Positions 10,394 through 22,839 are shown, numbered from the stretch's first letter. The stretch is 64,000 nucleotides of DNA from Amoebophrya sp. A120 (GCA_905178155.1 CAJINV010000005.1:7618989-7682988), one strand, 5' to 3'. A program made the numbers and translations. The notes: generated by a model from the sequence alone, not told the origin.

Positions 10394-12549
10394 TATTCTT
10401 TACTACGGTTGACTGAGTAAAAGGTAGTGACACCGTAATCGACTTCGACAGAAAGCCAAAGCACAAAAAACCCTGCATCGAGAGTTCGCTATCACAGGTG
10501 ATATGATTTGGTGTTCCAGGCTCGAGCATTTCGGCGGTTCGATTGAGGTCACCAGCGTGTATTATCATTATGCCGATAATTCGACTTCGCATTCATATGT
10601 GTCGCAGCGGCCTGCTTTCCTTTCTTTTAGTGCGCGCCCCGGCCGGCGCGTGATAACTAAAAAGGGCCGGGCCCGTTCGCTCGCGGCCGCGCCGGAAGGC
10701 GAAGCGGAAGCCAGCGCGCAGCCCCCTCCTAGCGACCCGGCGGCAGCGCCCGGCGGGCGCAGCCGCGCCGGGGATACAGGCAGCCACCGCGCTGATGAGA
10801 ACCAACGCCACGGCACGACGCCGCTGGGTGACAGGGAAGCAAGGCAGGGGCCGGGGGGCCCGCCAGGTTCGGCGGAGCCGCGCCGCCTTCCCGCTGCCCT
10901 GCGTGCGTGTGTCTCCGGCCCGGTGCATTCAGTGGACCGACGCGCGGGCGCCCGCCGCCTAGCATCGGCCCGCACGCTGCCCGGCCGGACTCCGGGGCGG
11001 GGCCAGCGAGGCAGGGAGGCAGGCGGCAGCGGTCGAAGCACAAACGGCGAGCCGTGAAGCGCCTGCCTTTGCCGCGAGGAGTTTACGTGACGCACGCAAG
11101 GCAACAGGGAACCGCCCGCGGTCGGCCCGTGCGCGTGGTATGGTTCAGAGGGCGCGCGGGTCGGGCCCGTGCGTTGCCCCCCGCCCGCTCTTTGGTTCGC
11201 ACGCCTGCCGGCGGGGCCTTCCACGCACCCCCCCGCGGGCGGCCGGAGTTGCATCCCCGGCCCGCGCCTCCACCTTGGCTGGCGTGGGCGTAGACATTGC
11301 GCGCCAAAATGGCCCGCCCCCGCATTAATTCGCCCACAGTGGTGGCCGGGCGGGTCGGCGTCGGTCGGTCGGGCGAGCGTCTGTGGCGCACCAAGGCAAG
11401 GGAGCCGGGGCCCGCCGCCCCGCCCGCGCGCCCGCCTCCATGCTTGCTGCCAACCAAGCGCGCGCCCGCCTCCAAGCGTCACCTCAGATTAATTATTTTC
11501 GCGGCGCGAGTGCCCGTCCCGTCGTGGTTCGCTGGGTATTGTTGCCGACCCCGCCTGTGCTTCCCTCATTTCCCCCCCTGTGGGCGAGGGGTTGATGCGA
11601 GCTACCATAGCCAGAGCGTGTTGCCTCGTCCCCGGGGCCCATTCCCTGCTGGTGTTTGTTGTGCAGCCACGAAGGAGCCACAGCCAGCTGTGTGCGATTG
11701 CGATGCCCCCAAAGAAACCTTCCTGTCGCGAGCAGCAAATGTTGGAACTGATCGCCTTGCTTTCGTGATGGCGCAGTGTTAGTTTGAGCGGATCGTCGAC
11801 AAGGTAACAAACTGTGAGAGATTCGTCGTCGCCATAGTATTGATTCAGTGTCGTGGTGGCTCGTAAATCTTCCTCCATGCCGTGGTCCTCTGCTTCGCCG
11901 CCCTCATTCGATCTTACTTATGAGTATGACGATAATTATTCGGGCCAGCCTATTTTCTGTACGTATGCCATGTCATATTTCTGTGCGCAGAAGTGTCGTG
12001 TGTTTTCTTCTCAATGAATAAAATCTAGCACGAAATAGACTGTATTTCGAGTGTTGCCCGATTCACCTTCAGTGCAATCTTTTCTATGTTCATTTCTTCG
12101 CGGCAAAATGACTGCCCAGCACGACCGCAGAACTTCTTCTAGAGGCACACCCAACCGTGGCCCCGACGGAACACTACAGGAACAGCCAGAGTTTGTCGGA
12201 CAGGAACCTTGCTTCTACACCAGTGGTTTCAAAATCAGCTCCAAGAACCTGCACGTAAAATTTTTCACCGCGGCCGCGACCGCCGGTATCTCCACGAACT
12301 CGAAGAACGGCTCGCAGCCACGACCGACAATATGCTGATTTTCAACTGACTCTTCGATTGTTTGACGAGGACCTCCGACTGCCGAGGAACGTGAAAATTA
12401 GTGATACGCAAGAACAACAAATCTTCATCTGAAACAGCTGAGAATAAAGCATCTACAACAATTGAGTTGTACGTCGACAATCGCAATCCGACCACGAAGT
12501 AGCAGCTGCCTCTGTTTGTTCATCTTCACCGAGCCGACCACCCAAGAAC
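10394..12549. other. Intergenic region including a GC-rich island
   Basis: About 10620-11480 is very GC-rich and has long open frames on both strands, expected from composition alone. None shows a domain or a consistent codon pattern. Flanking sequence returns to normal composition by about 11880. The weak ORF at 12108 is listed separately. Confidence 0.6.
12108..12440 (+). pseudogene. Possible decayed ORF upstream of the Mpv17 gene
   Basis: ATG at 12108 opens MTAQHDRRTSSRGTPNRG and runs to a stop at 12338. The continuation looks more protein-like after frame changes (RYLHELEERLAATTDNMLIF, then LTLRLFDEDLRLPRNVK to about 12431). It may be a broken gene or an unresolved multi-exon gene. Nothing is recognised and confidence is low. 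Confidence 0.25.
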
Positions 12550-14637
12550 ATGTTGGAAAAGTATTTTTCCAAGGCAGTGAACCATGCCAAATTGAACTCC
12601 AAAAAGTTCTTTTTCAACAGTGCGAGGACAACATCGAAAAACAAAGCTTCTGACCACCTCTTTCCGCACAACCTGACTCGGAATTACTTCACAAGCAGGA
12701 CCAGTAGGAACAGTGCCACGAAATTGAACAACTTTTTCAAAACTTCTGGGACTAGAATCAACTACAGCACCACTACGACTAGCCGTCTTCTGTTCCAGAC
12801 CCTCCGAGTGAGATTGCAACACTTCTCGAAATTGACCCAAGCCTACGCTGCGGGGAATCCAGTGAAGTTCGGTGTCGTGATTTCTGGTTTGAAAACTCTG
12901 TTGGCCGTATGACAGTGCACAACCCCCCCTCCCCCTCATTTGTATGGCATGAACAGCAATACAAACACCAGCGCACATGGACCCTAGTATGCATGACAAA
13001 TCTATGTGCTTACCTAATATAGTATTGTGTGGGCTTCCGAAATTTGTCATGCAAATAGTGCCACAGGGCAGCGACTGGATTTGGGATTTTGCATGACAAA
13101 TGAGGGGAAGGGGGAGTTGTGCACTGTCATAAGCCGATTTTGTCGTGCAGAAATACGTGGAACGGCGGGAAGAGATCGACAAAACAAGAAGCTTGCTGTT
13201 CGGCTGCTGGGGAATTTGTTGGTTAGGCGGTGTGCAGTATTTCATCCACGTGCATTTGTTCGCGCACAAACTCTTCCCCCAAGCTGCGGCCTTTGTGGCG
13301 AAGGTATATTTTACTATGATGAATCTTTGGTCCGATGGATCTGGATGTGGGTCTTTTAATTTTCTGGTCCTTATCGTGCATGACAAACTCAGTTTCACGT
13401 GCTGACTTAGCATGAGAAACTCATCAAACAATCACTTCTCCAGTCTTTCAACGCGAAGCTTGCGGACAAGGTTGGACAGCGGATCGTGGCGAAGCAGGTG
13501 TTTCTGGATCAATTTATCCACCACCCGTTTATGTTCTTCCCCGCTTTCTACTGCGTCATATCAAATGCAAATATGTCTGGGTCTGGAAGACTGCCAGACT
13601 TGTCATGCAGGTTTTCCATGACTCATGAGGTCTGGTATGTAGGACATAGCATGACAGATTCTGCGACCCTTCTATCATGCCTATCCTGCATCAGACACTG
13701 CCTCTCGATTAGGTCAAAAGTGGACAGCTTTTGGTAATCCTGCAATACAGATTTTTACATGATTCAGATGTAGCATGAGAAGTTGCTCTGTTCTTCCAGA
13801 CCCGCCGGACACTTTTGCATTTGATACGTCAAGGCTTTAGTCGAAACGAATCCACGACCTTCTGCTGAACAGTCACCGTCCTCTGTGAAAGAGAAAGACG
13901 TGAAGACCATTGTCGAGGACGAAGTTATCGGGTACGCATTTGCTTTATCCTGTGCAAAAGTATCGTACTCGTATTGCAATCATGCATTACAAATCTTCTT
14001 TTTAAGGTAAACTTGCATATACAAATTTCCTCTCTCATGCTGAGGAACTTTGTAATGCATTTATACGAGTGCGATGCTTTTGCAGTGCATATGCTTCGAA
14101 AATCGAAACCGCGGTGAAAACTGGATTGGGAAATTACGCAAAAAACTGGCAGGATGATTTGAAGACGTGTTGGCAGGTATAGATTTTGTTTACTAGAGTG
14201 TTGCTTGTCCTCAACCTCATTCATCATGAAGATGGAAGCATGACTGGCATGCGTCGAGATCTGTGATGCAGAATCAACGGAATGAAGTCACCAGTGCTGC
14301 TGGCATCCTGGTTCCAGGAGCAGGAGCATGACACAGCGACTTGACGAAAGAAACTCAAATTTTCCATGCAGAAAAATCACCAAACGAACATCAGATTTGG
14401 GTCCCGGCAATGACGATCAACTTCTCCGTTTGCCCCCTTTGGGCCCGAGTTCCCTTCGTCGCGGGTGTCAGTCTGTTTTTCACGATGTTGCTGTCTGCGA
14501 AACGGGGTGCGCCGTTGACAAGTGAGGATGCGGATAACGTCAAAAACGGGTTGAAGAGAACACCCTCCGAGTTTGCTGCGGAAATGGAGAAGAAACAACA
14601 TGAAGTTGACGTGTGCGAAAAGATCGCGTATGAATGA
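12550..14637 (+). CDS. Mpv17/PMP22-family membrane protein, probably mitochondrial
   Basis: Exons 12550-12907, 13137-13303, 13444-13558, 13832-13945, 14097-14176 and 14395-14637 sum to 1077 nt (358 residues). The Mpv17/PMP22 signature is clear: DFVVQKYVERR near the first helix, GGVQYFIHVHLFAHKLFP, KQVFLDQFIHHPFMFFPAF, then NWQDDLKTCW joined to IWVPAMTINFSVCPLWARVP, the family's typical C-terminal block. The first 90 or so residues are rich in Lys, Arg, Ser and Asn and almost free of acidic residues, like a mitochondrial presequence. Family members are four-helix proteins of the inner mitochondrial or peroxisomal membrane, with channel-like or nucleotide-homeostasis roles proposed. Two introns are GT-AG (13304-13443, 14177-14394), three are introners, and all junctions keep frame. 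The KRGAP...CEKIAYE tail is lineage-specific. Confidence 0.85.
12908..13131. mobile_element. Introner, family E
   Basis: 224 bp with ends TATGACAGTGCACAAC and GTTGTGCACTGTCATA, then C-rich/G-rich tracts. Target copies GGCCG/AGCCG. Removal gives LLA-DFVV; a GT-AG reading of the same gap breaks the frame. Confidence 0.9.
13559..13826. mobile_element. Introner, family A (subfamily A2)
   Basis: 268 bp, TATCAAATGCAAATATG to CATTTGATA. Perfect duplication CGTCA. Removal gives FYCV-KALVE in the Mpv17 gene. Confidence 0.9.
13946..14091. mobile_element. Introner, family B
   Basis: 146 bp, TATCCTGTGCAAAAGTATCG to TTTTGCAGTGCATA. Perfect duplication TGCTT. Removal gives GYAFA-SKIE. Confidence 0.9.
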
Positions 14638-16599
14638 AAATGCAACAAATGCAATACAAATTCAAATGACTCGAAAAGAGTTTGAGTTTCTCCCCCTACC
14701 GCAATAATTAAAAATCTCTTGTATGCAGAAGAACAAACATTATCGTGCAGAAGAGAGATTCTGAAATTTTGAACTTCGATAAAAATATCAACGTATTAGA
14801 ACCGCTGCTCTGCACTGCTTTTTTACCTGCTACGCAGAATATTGCTCTCTCGTCTCCGGACGTAGCTAGTACTAGCACCGCGCCTCTGCGTCGACAAGGA
14901 GGTTCCCAGGCTCACCGTCACCGAACAGAACAGTTTCAATTGACGAAAAATCATTTCGTGTAGCTGTAGTTTGTTTCGCATCTCGTCTGAGGATTATTCT
15001 AGCACTCACTTGTCGGTATCAGGCTGCCGAGACCGAGCTTACAATTACTGCAGTTTGTACTAGAGCAAGTGCAGGAGCTGCTCGTGTGATTGCTTATCTG
15101 ATAGTTGTATCAGATGAACAATTAGATCACAAAAAATTTTGGCCGAGTTTCAGTTTCAACTTTGATCTTGGTCCCACCAGTGATCATTTTCGTCTTCCTG
15201 GTGGTGCAAACCTAAATTGATATGAACTACACGACACACTACACTTAACGACAACCGTATTGAAAACCTTTACGACCCACCTTGCCTTTCAAGACCCGTA
15301 GTATTGAAAATCTATGACGCCTCGATGATTCACTTTTGTAGCCTGTCTTCGCCCAGATTCTGACTCACCTGTATCTTACCTATAGCAATCTATCACGACC
15401 CTTCGGTCGAACGTATCTGTTGGCAGCGAGACCTCTTCTGGTCGGTCCCAGTTCAGCGTCGACCGAGAGGTGTGACCTTCTCTGCCGCCCTTTATATTTT
15501 CCGCCGAATTTCTCCGCATGACAAGCAGAAGTTTCTGCTACCGCGGTGCATTTTCGGCACAACGGCGCTCTCCTCCCTCACAATGGCGGAAGATGCCTGC
15601 TTCATTCACCCCCGACCAGAGAACTCAGCTTCAAGAAGACAGAGAAACACCCAGGAGCATGAGAACTACACAGCCTGTCTGTGAGTCACACGACGCCAAT
15701 CCACATCAAGCAGATGACTCTCTTTGTAAATACAGATGTTTGAATGCCACCACAAATTGTAACTACGCTTTGATGTATACCTATGCAAAAGATCATCTGT
15801 AGTCGCAGCTGCTTTAAGAGATATATCGAGCTATAGTTGCAGATGATTTTTTCCCCTATACGCTATTCCGTGGCCGATCTGTTTCCCGGCTTGATTCGGA
15901 TGTTGGTACACTAGGAAGCAACTCTTTGAGCTAGATTTTGACGTTTTACTTTTAGTAGCTATGCTTGTACAGTAGATCCAAGGCAATACGAACCCAATCT
16001 TGTGAAGAGCAGAGAATACAGACGGAGAATTGGGATTGATGAGAGCAGAAGATGCTATGTCTGAGCTGCTATGAGCAGGATGACGCTACTTCTTGAGCGT
16101 GCTACAGCTTCTAACGCTAAGTGTTGAGCAGAGCACGGGCGGTGTGGCATTTTCAAGCAATCCAACAACAAAAACATTTCATGATGAGCGAAGTAGAGAG
16201 ACGACAAAAACAGGGAGAGAAAGAACAACACAAAGCTGATATTGTCGTAAAGCAATTTTTCTAGGCACGAGCCTCTTCTCGGTGTATACCTGCTTCACCC
16301 CTGCACCACCTCGCGGCTCAGGTTGAGGTCGTGTAGTCGTAGACCAAGACTTGAACTCGTTGGCCAACATCCTGCAACGTAGCGGCACAACCAACTCGAA
16401 AATTTCAGTTCTTCTACTTTGAACAAGCACACGCGAAGCATTTATTCCGCTACCGATCGCGATCTACATCTAACGCCCAGACGCGATAATTTCTTGTTTG
16501 CTTCTTCATCTCGCCTTCTGCGCATTCATTTTGTCGTTGTGAGTGTATCAAAATTTCAAACTTTGTTTTCCCTTCGTCGAGCTCCCAGCAAAAAAAGAG
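14638..16599. other. Intergenic region, nothing recognised
   Basis: Only short open frames in mixed composition. The 15472-15802 frames lack a domain, signal or paralog. A short inverted repeat (CCACCAG/CTGGTGG) sits near 15176-15205. Confidence 0.5.
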
Positions 16600-19500
16600 A
16601 TGAAAGCTTCCTCCTCGAAGCCTAAATCGAAGCCGAACGGGCTAAGCGGCGGCTCTCTACTCGCAAAAGCGAAATCTAAAGCGGGTGGACCCGGATCGAG
16701 ACCGGCCGCAGCCGCGTCGACCATAGCGGGAGTAGCAGTGCCTGTGAGCGAGGTGGACGCGGAAAGCAGCGTTGCTCCGTCGCCAATACCAGAATCTGCA
16801 GCAGCTCCTGCGGAGTTTGATGCAGCGGATTCCAAGAATCTACCTGTGGTCACTGCTGATCACACTGACACGGCCGAGGACATCGATTCTGACGACGATT
16901 TGATTAATTACTACAATGAAACCCTGCAGGAACTCGTCGAGGACAAGAAATCTGAGCTTCTGTACATGAAAACGTTTCTCAACAAGATCGCGGACGAGGT
17001 TTTGCCCGATCCAGCTTTGAATCAGAAGTTGCACATGGGGTTCTACAGGTTGCTGATGAACAGAATGGAGGAGATTGAAGAATTAATGGACATTCTGATG
17101 TCGGCGCCGGATAATTCTAGTAGTGCAGATTCATCTTCTATCCACAGTAAATTTCCCGTACAACACGTAAGAGCAAATCCAAATGCGGTGTCTGCATGAC
17201 AAAACCAGGCTTCCATCCTAGTTTAGCATGACAAGTGATGTTACGCGCCAACTTGGTAAAATTTGTGATGCATCTTGGGCATGTTGTACGCAAAAGTTGT
17301 ATTGCATATCTTCCACCGGTGGACCAGGTAAAATCACTCTCGACATCATCCAGCGCGCCAGCGAGTACGACATTCCGGAAGAGTATGGATGTGTCATGAC
17401 CGAAATCGACAAAATCGAAAAACTTGTGACGCATAAAATGTAGGCCACTGAAGGCCTGTATTGGGGAACAGGCAAATGAGACCGATTGCAAGCCTGGTGT
17501 TTAGGGGTATGCAATGTGCTGTCAGAGTAGCATGACAGGAGCAGTCTTCTTTGCCCAAGCAGCACGACAGACTGGATGTGGGTGCTCCCGAAATTTGTCA
17601 TGCACCACTCGAAAACTGAAGCCCCAACTGATATCGATTTTGTGCATCACAAATTTTTTGACTTTGTCAATTTCGACTCTGACACTTCCATAAAGAGCTT
17701 CTTCAGGCCGGAAGGCAGCGGCTGCAGGAAGACCAAGTATTGGAGCAAAACCGGTTCTGGCACGGGCGAAACGCTATGGATTGCAAAAATGTCTGGGTCT
17801 GGAAGAATGCGAGATCTGTCATGCAGTTTTTGCCTGACCCAGATCGTCTGGCATGCAAGCTCTAGCATCACAGATTTTAAGCACTTATTCCAATGCCTAA
17901 TCCGCATGACAAATCCTCTCTCTCGGAAACAAGAAATGGGGCTTTTTGATAGCCATGCATGACAGATTTTATCATGATGTAGAATTCGCATCACAAATTC
18001 GAATCCTTCCAGACCCAGACATTTTTGCATTTGATAAACGCGAGCGCTGTAGCAGGGAATCAAAATCGAAACAACAGTACTTCTAACGGAGGTTCTTCCT
18101 CTCCAAACACAACGAAAAAGCAACTACTAGACCAGTTGAAACTCCAGCAGGCGGAAGAGCAGGCAAAACTAGTCGAAAAAACGGAAAAGTTGAAATTGAA
18201 AATGCTCGGGTTTTGGACCTTGCACGAGAAAATCGAGAATTTTGAGCAGAGGAAACATGGTTCAACTTTATTCCAAGAAGTGTTGAAGTTCTTCGATGTC
18301 TACGCCAACCCTCTGATGTTGGACTTGGATTGCGTTTTACCCGCGCCAGATGTTGCTTCTGTTTCTGGAAGTGCCGCAGGAGGAGGGGTGAAATCGTTCG
18401 CCCGCAGCGGTGCTTCTTCCTCCTCCAGCACGAAGCCGAAGACCGGGAAAACCCTTTTGCAGCGCATCTGCAACTCGACAAAGCTCCCCCACGAACTGCA
18501 GCTGCAATTGCTCGAGCACTTGCTAAAAAAAGGCGCGCACATGCAGCTCGCGGTGTCCTACTACGTGTCCGCGCAGATGTTCAACTCCCAAATCGGCGGT
18601 GGGGCGGAGCAGCCATACACTTTCAGCCACATTGAGGAAATTGTCCGGTTGTTTGTCTCGCATTTCCAAACACAGCATCAAGCGGTTTCTGAACAAGGCG
18701 GCAGCAGCACGTCCTTTCACGAGGAGGATTTTGAAAGCTGTATCGCCGCTTTGGGAGAAACGGTCGATGGAAAATTGCACGGATTTGGGTACTTGAATAT
18801 GATGAGCGGAGCAATAGACCATGAACTGCAAGGTGGTCAACATATCAAACAAAAAAGTGTAGTTAACGTTAACGGTTTCCATAGATGATCGCAAATATGC
18901 ATGACAAATTTTGCCTAGCATGCATGCACGCTATGCTTGACAAATTTGGGCACATTTTGTGATGCATATACTGCATCACAAATTCCGTTAACGTTAACGC
19001 TTTTTCCTGTGATACAGCAAGAAGATCCGAACGCAGCAATTCTCGAAGCGACCACACTCTCCCACAAACTCCGGGATCATTTAGCAACAGTTTACGACAA
19101 TTGGAAGCAGAAACTGCTTAAAAAATCTTCCTCCGCGAGCCTGTCATCAACAGGCGATGGCAGTATGCAAATCGGCTTACCACTCTCCAAACCCTGGCCA
19201 CAACTCTTCCGGGATGTCTTGATGCCGACTAGCGACCGTGACACATCCGCGGACGCTGCGAACCAACTGAAAAAAATCCAGCATATGAAATGCAAATATG
19301 TCTAGGTCTGGAAGAATGCATGTTTGTCATGCTTGTCTGGCATGACTCTTAGACCTGTCATGCACGTTGCCCAAGAGCTTCACTTTTCTGTGATGCTGGA
19401 ACGCAGTTTGTCATGCAGAATAGGCAACACCTAGAAGCTCAGAAACTTGTCATGCTGAGCCAGTATTTGTGGCCTCATCATGAGACGCCACCCAGCATCA

Positions 19501-21653
19501 CAAGTTTCCAGACCCAGACACATTTGCATTTGATACCGCAGACCGTCGAGCAAATTTGCGCTTGGAACGGGAAAAAGATCTTAAACGAGCCGGTGGTTAG
19601 CAACACGGGAGCGAACATGCTGTTTATGTAAGAAAAAAACTGTAATGTAAGTGTAAATCTGTGATGCAGAAAATGCAAAACAGTCACACTTGTCATGCCA
19701 CACGGCCATGAAGTCCTTTTTTCATGTGTATTTTCCCTTACAAGCCACGCATGACAGGTTTTCTCTGTCATGTAGAGCAAATTTGTGATGCTGTCAGCCA
19801 AAGAAAGTTACACTAAACACAGTTTTTTTCTTGGATACTGTTTTTCTGTTCCTCAATAACGATAGCGCAACCTCCATCGTCTACAACTACTTCTTCTAAA
19901 ACGGGTCCAATTCCACCGACCGGGAACAGCAACAATATCAAACCAGAAGCGATCAAATTCCTTTTGAAAAAGCTCGCCACCTACCGTCCGGCGAGTGAGT
20001 ATTTTCTGACCGACATTTCTGGAACGACGATCCTCCAAAAAGCCCTAGCCTGCTCCGACGACGTGGCTTCGTTGAAGCAGGAGGTTGCGCAACTACTTGT
20101 TTTGTCAGAAGCGTCCGCCTTCACCGGTTTGGATTTGTTGTACTTGCAAAACTCGGAAGGCAACAACATTTTGGACTTCCTCCTGCAAGAGCAGTCGGGC
20201 GGAGACACCCAGGCGATGAAACTGCGGAATTGGCTGAAAGACACGTTCGGAAACAGCAACACAAACGGACTCGGCATCGGGATGGAGTTGTTCGGGGATT
20301 TTACCGATTCGGGAAAGACGAACTTGAACAAAATGGTGCTCGGAGGTGGCGGTGGCGGAAAAAGTGGAATTAGCATGGCGCCCGGGGGTATGAACTACTG
20401 CAAAATCATCGCACTAGTAGAAACCAGCCATGCTCCGGCTGCCGCCGGAGCGCAAGGCTGTTGGGCCGGGGCAAGACAGTTTGCCGATCGGACCACAACG
20501 CCACGCGCCGGTGCACAGCGAAAGATACTGGGGTCCTGCTGCACAACGGAACATACTGGAGTTTGCGCCGCGCCAACCCGCAGGACCACTTGCGCGCTTC
20601 CCGCGCCTGTGGGCGCTCTGCGCAGGGAGCAGCTGCAAAGAACACCGGGGGCGAACAGAAGCCGCCCGGCGCGAGAGGGTAGCGCGAGAGGGTGGCGCGG
20701 GAGGGTGGCGCGAGAGGGTGTGCGAGAGGGTGGCGCGAGAGGGTGCGCGAGAGGGTGGCGCGAGAGGGTGGCGCGAGAGGGTGCGCGAGAGGGTGGCGCG
20801 AGAGGGTGCGCGAGAGGGTGCGCGAGAGGGTGGCGCGGAAAGGCGCCGAACAAAACAAGTCCGCGAATGGCCTGCAATGCCAAATATGGGGAGTGCCATG
20901 GGGATTCGCGCCCGCTTGGGTGTGCTTTTACCCTCTCGCAGACCTCCCGCAGACCCTCTGTCTGACCTCTTTTGGGGGTCCCCGCTAATAGTCCGGCTAT
21001 ACTCGTGGGTAGAGGTCGACAGAGGTGGCCGAGAGGTGGCCAAGAGGGTCCGCGAGAGGTCGCCCCTTATTCGCGCCACCTCTCTCCACCTCTGTCGACC
21101 TCTCGCGCCCCCTCTTTTTGACCTCTCTGCACCCTCTCAGGCACTTAGGCGGCGCTTTAGGGTGAGCGCTTCGGCGGGCCATACTCGCGCACCCTCTCGC
21201 CGACCCTCTCGAATGGGGTCCCGCGCCACCTCTCCACCTCTGCCGACCTCTTTTTTACCTCTTTTGACCTCTTTCTGCCCTCTCGGCCACCTCTTGTTTA
21301 CCCTCTGTCTACCTCTTTTTTCGCATGAATATGATATATAGTAATCACATCACAAATTTGGTCAGCGTTACAAATGGAATTTGTAATGCGGATTCGGCTT
21401 AAGAGCGAGAGAGTTGTAATGCGTGGCTGCAATTACTACGAGTGCGATACTTTTGCAGTTCATAGGGGGTAAGCTGCTAACGGCGGAAGAAGTTTTGTCC
21501 GAGGCAAACTTATCCGGACCGAGCGGCAGAGCGTTTCAGGACGCGACACGGGAATTGAAAAATATGTCGGCGGATGAAATCAGGGGGAATTCGGCCAGAT
21601 ACCAAGAAGTGAAAGCGGCAAGAGATTTTTCAGATGTGATGGGAGTTTCATGA
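16600..21653 (+). CDS. Long protein of unknown function, split by seven introners
   Basis: Exons 16600-17138, 17314-17383, 17698-17774, 18042-18842, 19020-19283, 19540-19624, 19844-20388 and 21470-21653 sum to 2565 nt (854 residues). All seven introns are introners and every junction keeps frame. The N-terminus (MKASSSKPKSKPNGLSGG) is basic and low-complexity. It is followed by an acidic segment, a predicted coiled coil (QLKLQQAEEQAKLVEKTEKL), a helical segment (NSTKLPHELQLQLLEHLLKK) and a later helical region containing TTILQKALACSDDVASLKQE and EGNNILDFLLQEQ. The latter resembles helical-repeat folds, but I cannot assign a family. The last introner has been swollen by a 919-bp insertion. Confidence 0.75.
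17139..17308. mobile_element. Introner, family G
   Basis: 170 bp, TATCCACAGTAAATTTCCC to TTGTATTGCATA. Perfect duplication TCTTC. Removal gives ADSSS-TGGPGK. Confidence 0.9.
17384..17692. mobile_element. Introner, family D
   Basis: 309 bp, TATGGATGTGTCATG to CTGACACTTCCATA. Perfect duplication AAGAG. Removal gives DIPEE-LLQAG. Confidence 0.9.
17775..18036. mobile_element. Introner, family A (subfamily A2)
   Basis: 262 bp, TATGGATTGCAAAAATG to TTTTGCATTTGATA. Perfect duplication AACGC. Removal gives GRNA-SAVAG. Confidence 0.9.
18843..19014. mobile_element. Introner, family J
   Basis: 172 bp. Ends TATCAAACAAAAAAG and CTTTTTCCTGTGATA enclose a GTTAACGTTAACG stem on both sides. Target copies CAACA/CAGCA. 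Removal gives GGQ-QEDPN. Confidence 0.85.
19284..19534. mobile_element. Introner, family A (subfamily A1)
   Basis: 251 bp, TATGAAATGCAAATATG to TTTGCATTTGATA. Target copies CAGCA/CCGCA. Removal gives KIQ-QTVEQ. Near-identical interior to 40424, 43333, 57127 and 61166. Confidence 0.9.
19625..19838. mobile_element. Introner, family C
   Basis: 214 bp, TATGTAAGAAAAAAACTG to CAGTTTTTTTCTTGGATA. Perfect duplication CTGTT. Removal gives NMLF-FCSS. Confidence 0.9.
20420..21338 (+). mobile_element. GC-rich satellite-like element, copy 1 (nested in an introner)
   Basis: 919 bp flanked by TAGTA at 20415-20419 and 21339-21343. It starts with a hairpin (GCTCCGGC at 20432-20439, complement at 20444-20451). 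It then has about 230 bp of unique GC-rich sequence, a GCGCGAGAGGGTG minisatellite, and scattered GAGAGGTC/GACCTCT motifs, ending CGCATGAATATGATATA. A reversed copy lies at 22357-25719. The open frames here are composition-driven. No transposase seen. Confidence 0.75.
20679..20842. repeat. GCGCGAGAGGGTG minisatellite
   Basis: About twelve units of 12-14 bp alternating GGCGCGAGAGGGT and GCGAGAGGGTGC. The reversed copy of the host element has a shorter version near 25395-25470. Confidence 0.85.
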
Positions 21654-22356
21654 TCGAATTATGAACTTTATCCATGAAACACATGGAAATGGATCGTGTT
21701 CAAGTTCACCATGAGACTGCGGACACATAAATCAATGGAAAAAAAAGGATGCAAAAAAACAAAATAAATTGCCAAATCTCAGGCAACTGAAATCAGAATC
21801 ACATGATACACAAACCAAATTCCACAAACTGGACCTAAATGATTACCTGCAAACAAGAACAACTCTGATTGATATAAATTGAGTTGAAACCTATCATGAA
21901 ATAATCAATCACCATCACCAATTTCAATTTTGATATATGATTTTAGGATGAAAATCGAAATATCTGTGAGATCATCTTCTGAATCTCAAATGAGAATGAA
22001 ATTCATGATTCTTGGATCGAGATCTCTTCTTGGATCATATCTAGATATGAGAAGAAGAAAAAGATTCTTGGATCGATTGGATATCGATTACCAAATAATG
22101 TGATCTGATTCATTTCTTTGGATGATATGGTCCGAAATATTATTTCATTTTCTTCTCGTTTTCTCTCTCTCTCTGTTATATTATTTGTGTCTCATTCTTC
22201 TATCTCTGATAATTATATGAGTCCAATTTTGAAATCTCAGAATATATTATTTTTCATCGAATCGACAAAAAATAATTCATTCTGATATGATATCAGATTT
22301 TGAATCGATACCATATCGAATCGATTCGAAGCAAGGAATGGAACACATATCGAATT
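21654..22356. other. AT-rich spacer
   Basis: Very AT-rich, with CT-runs near 22150-22180 and GATATC/ATCGAT-type short palindromes near 22280-22330. No gene seen. Confidence 0.6.
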
Positions 22357-22839
22357 ATTATCTATTATATTCATGCGAAAAAAGAGGTCTACAGAGGGTC
22401 GAAGGGAGGTGGCCGAGAGGTCAAAAAGAGGGTAACAGAGGTCAAAAAGAGGTCGATAGAGGTGGAGAGGTGGCGTGGGAGGTCGTTCGGGAGGATGGCC
22501 GAGAGGTGGCGTCAGGTGGGACAGCCCCGCTCCGCCTTCGTTTCTAATGTTTTTCTAATTTTTCCGGCGTTTCGATTTTTTCCCGCCCCCGAACCCGGGG
22601 AAAACCCAGAAGCCGAAAAGCAAGCCCACCATCCAAGGAAGAAGAGGCGCGTCCCGAGGCAAGAAGGAAAACACCCCGGACAGGAAGTCCGGCCAGGGCC
22701 CATGGCGCCTGACCGGTTGTTGCGGACCACTTCGGAAACACCCTCACCCCCATTACATCTTTATTTCCACCGGTTACAACCCAACTTGAAAAGCCCGCCA
22801 CCCGTCACCCGAAACAACAGACCCCCGCCCGGGTCAAAC

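Larger units (their letters stand above)
20389..21464. mobile_element. Introner, family B, enlarged by a nested GC-rich insertion
   Basis: Family B ends (TATGAACTACTGCAAAATC and TTTTGCAGTTCATA) lie 1076 bp apart instead of about 150, with perfect duplication GGGGG. Removal gives MAPGG-KLLTAEE. The interior 20420-21338 is foreign and flanked by TAGTA. Confidence 0.85.

Noticed and set aside
10500-10560. A tRNA-like GGTTCGATT box
   Set aside because: No matching A box or foldable cloverleaf around it; no tRNA, rRNA or spliced-leader gene was recognised anywhere in the window.
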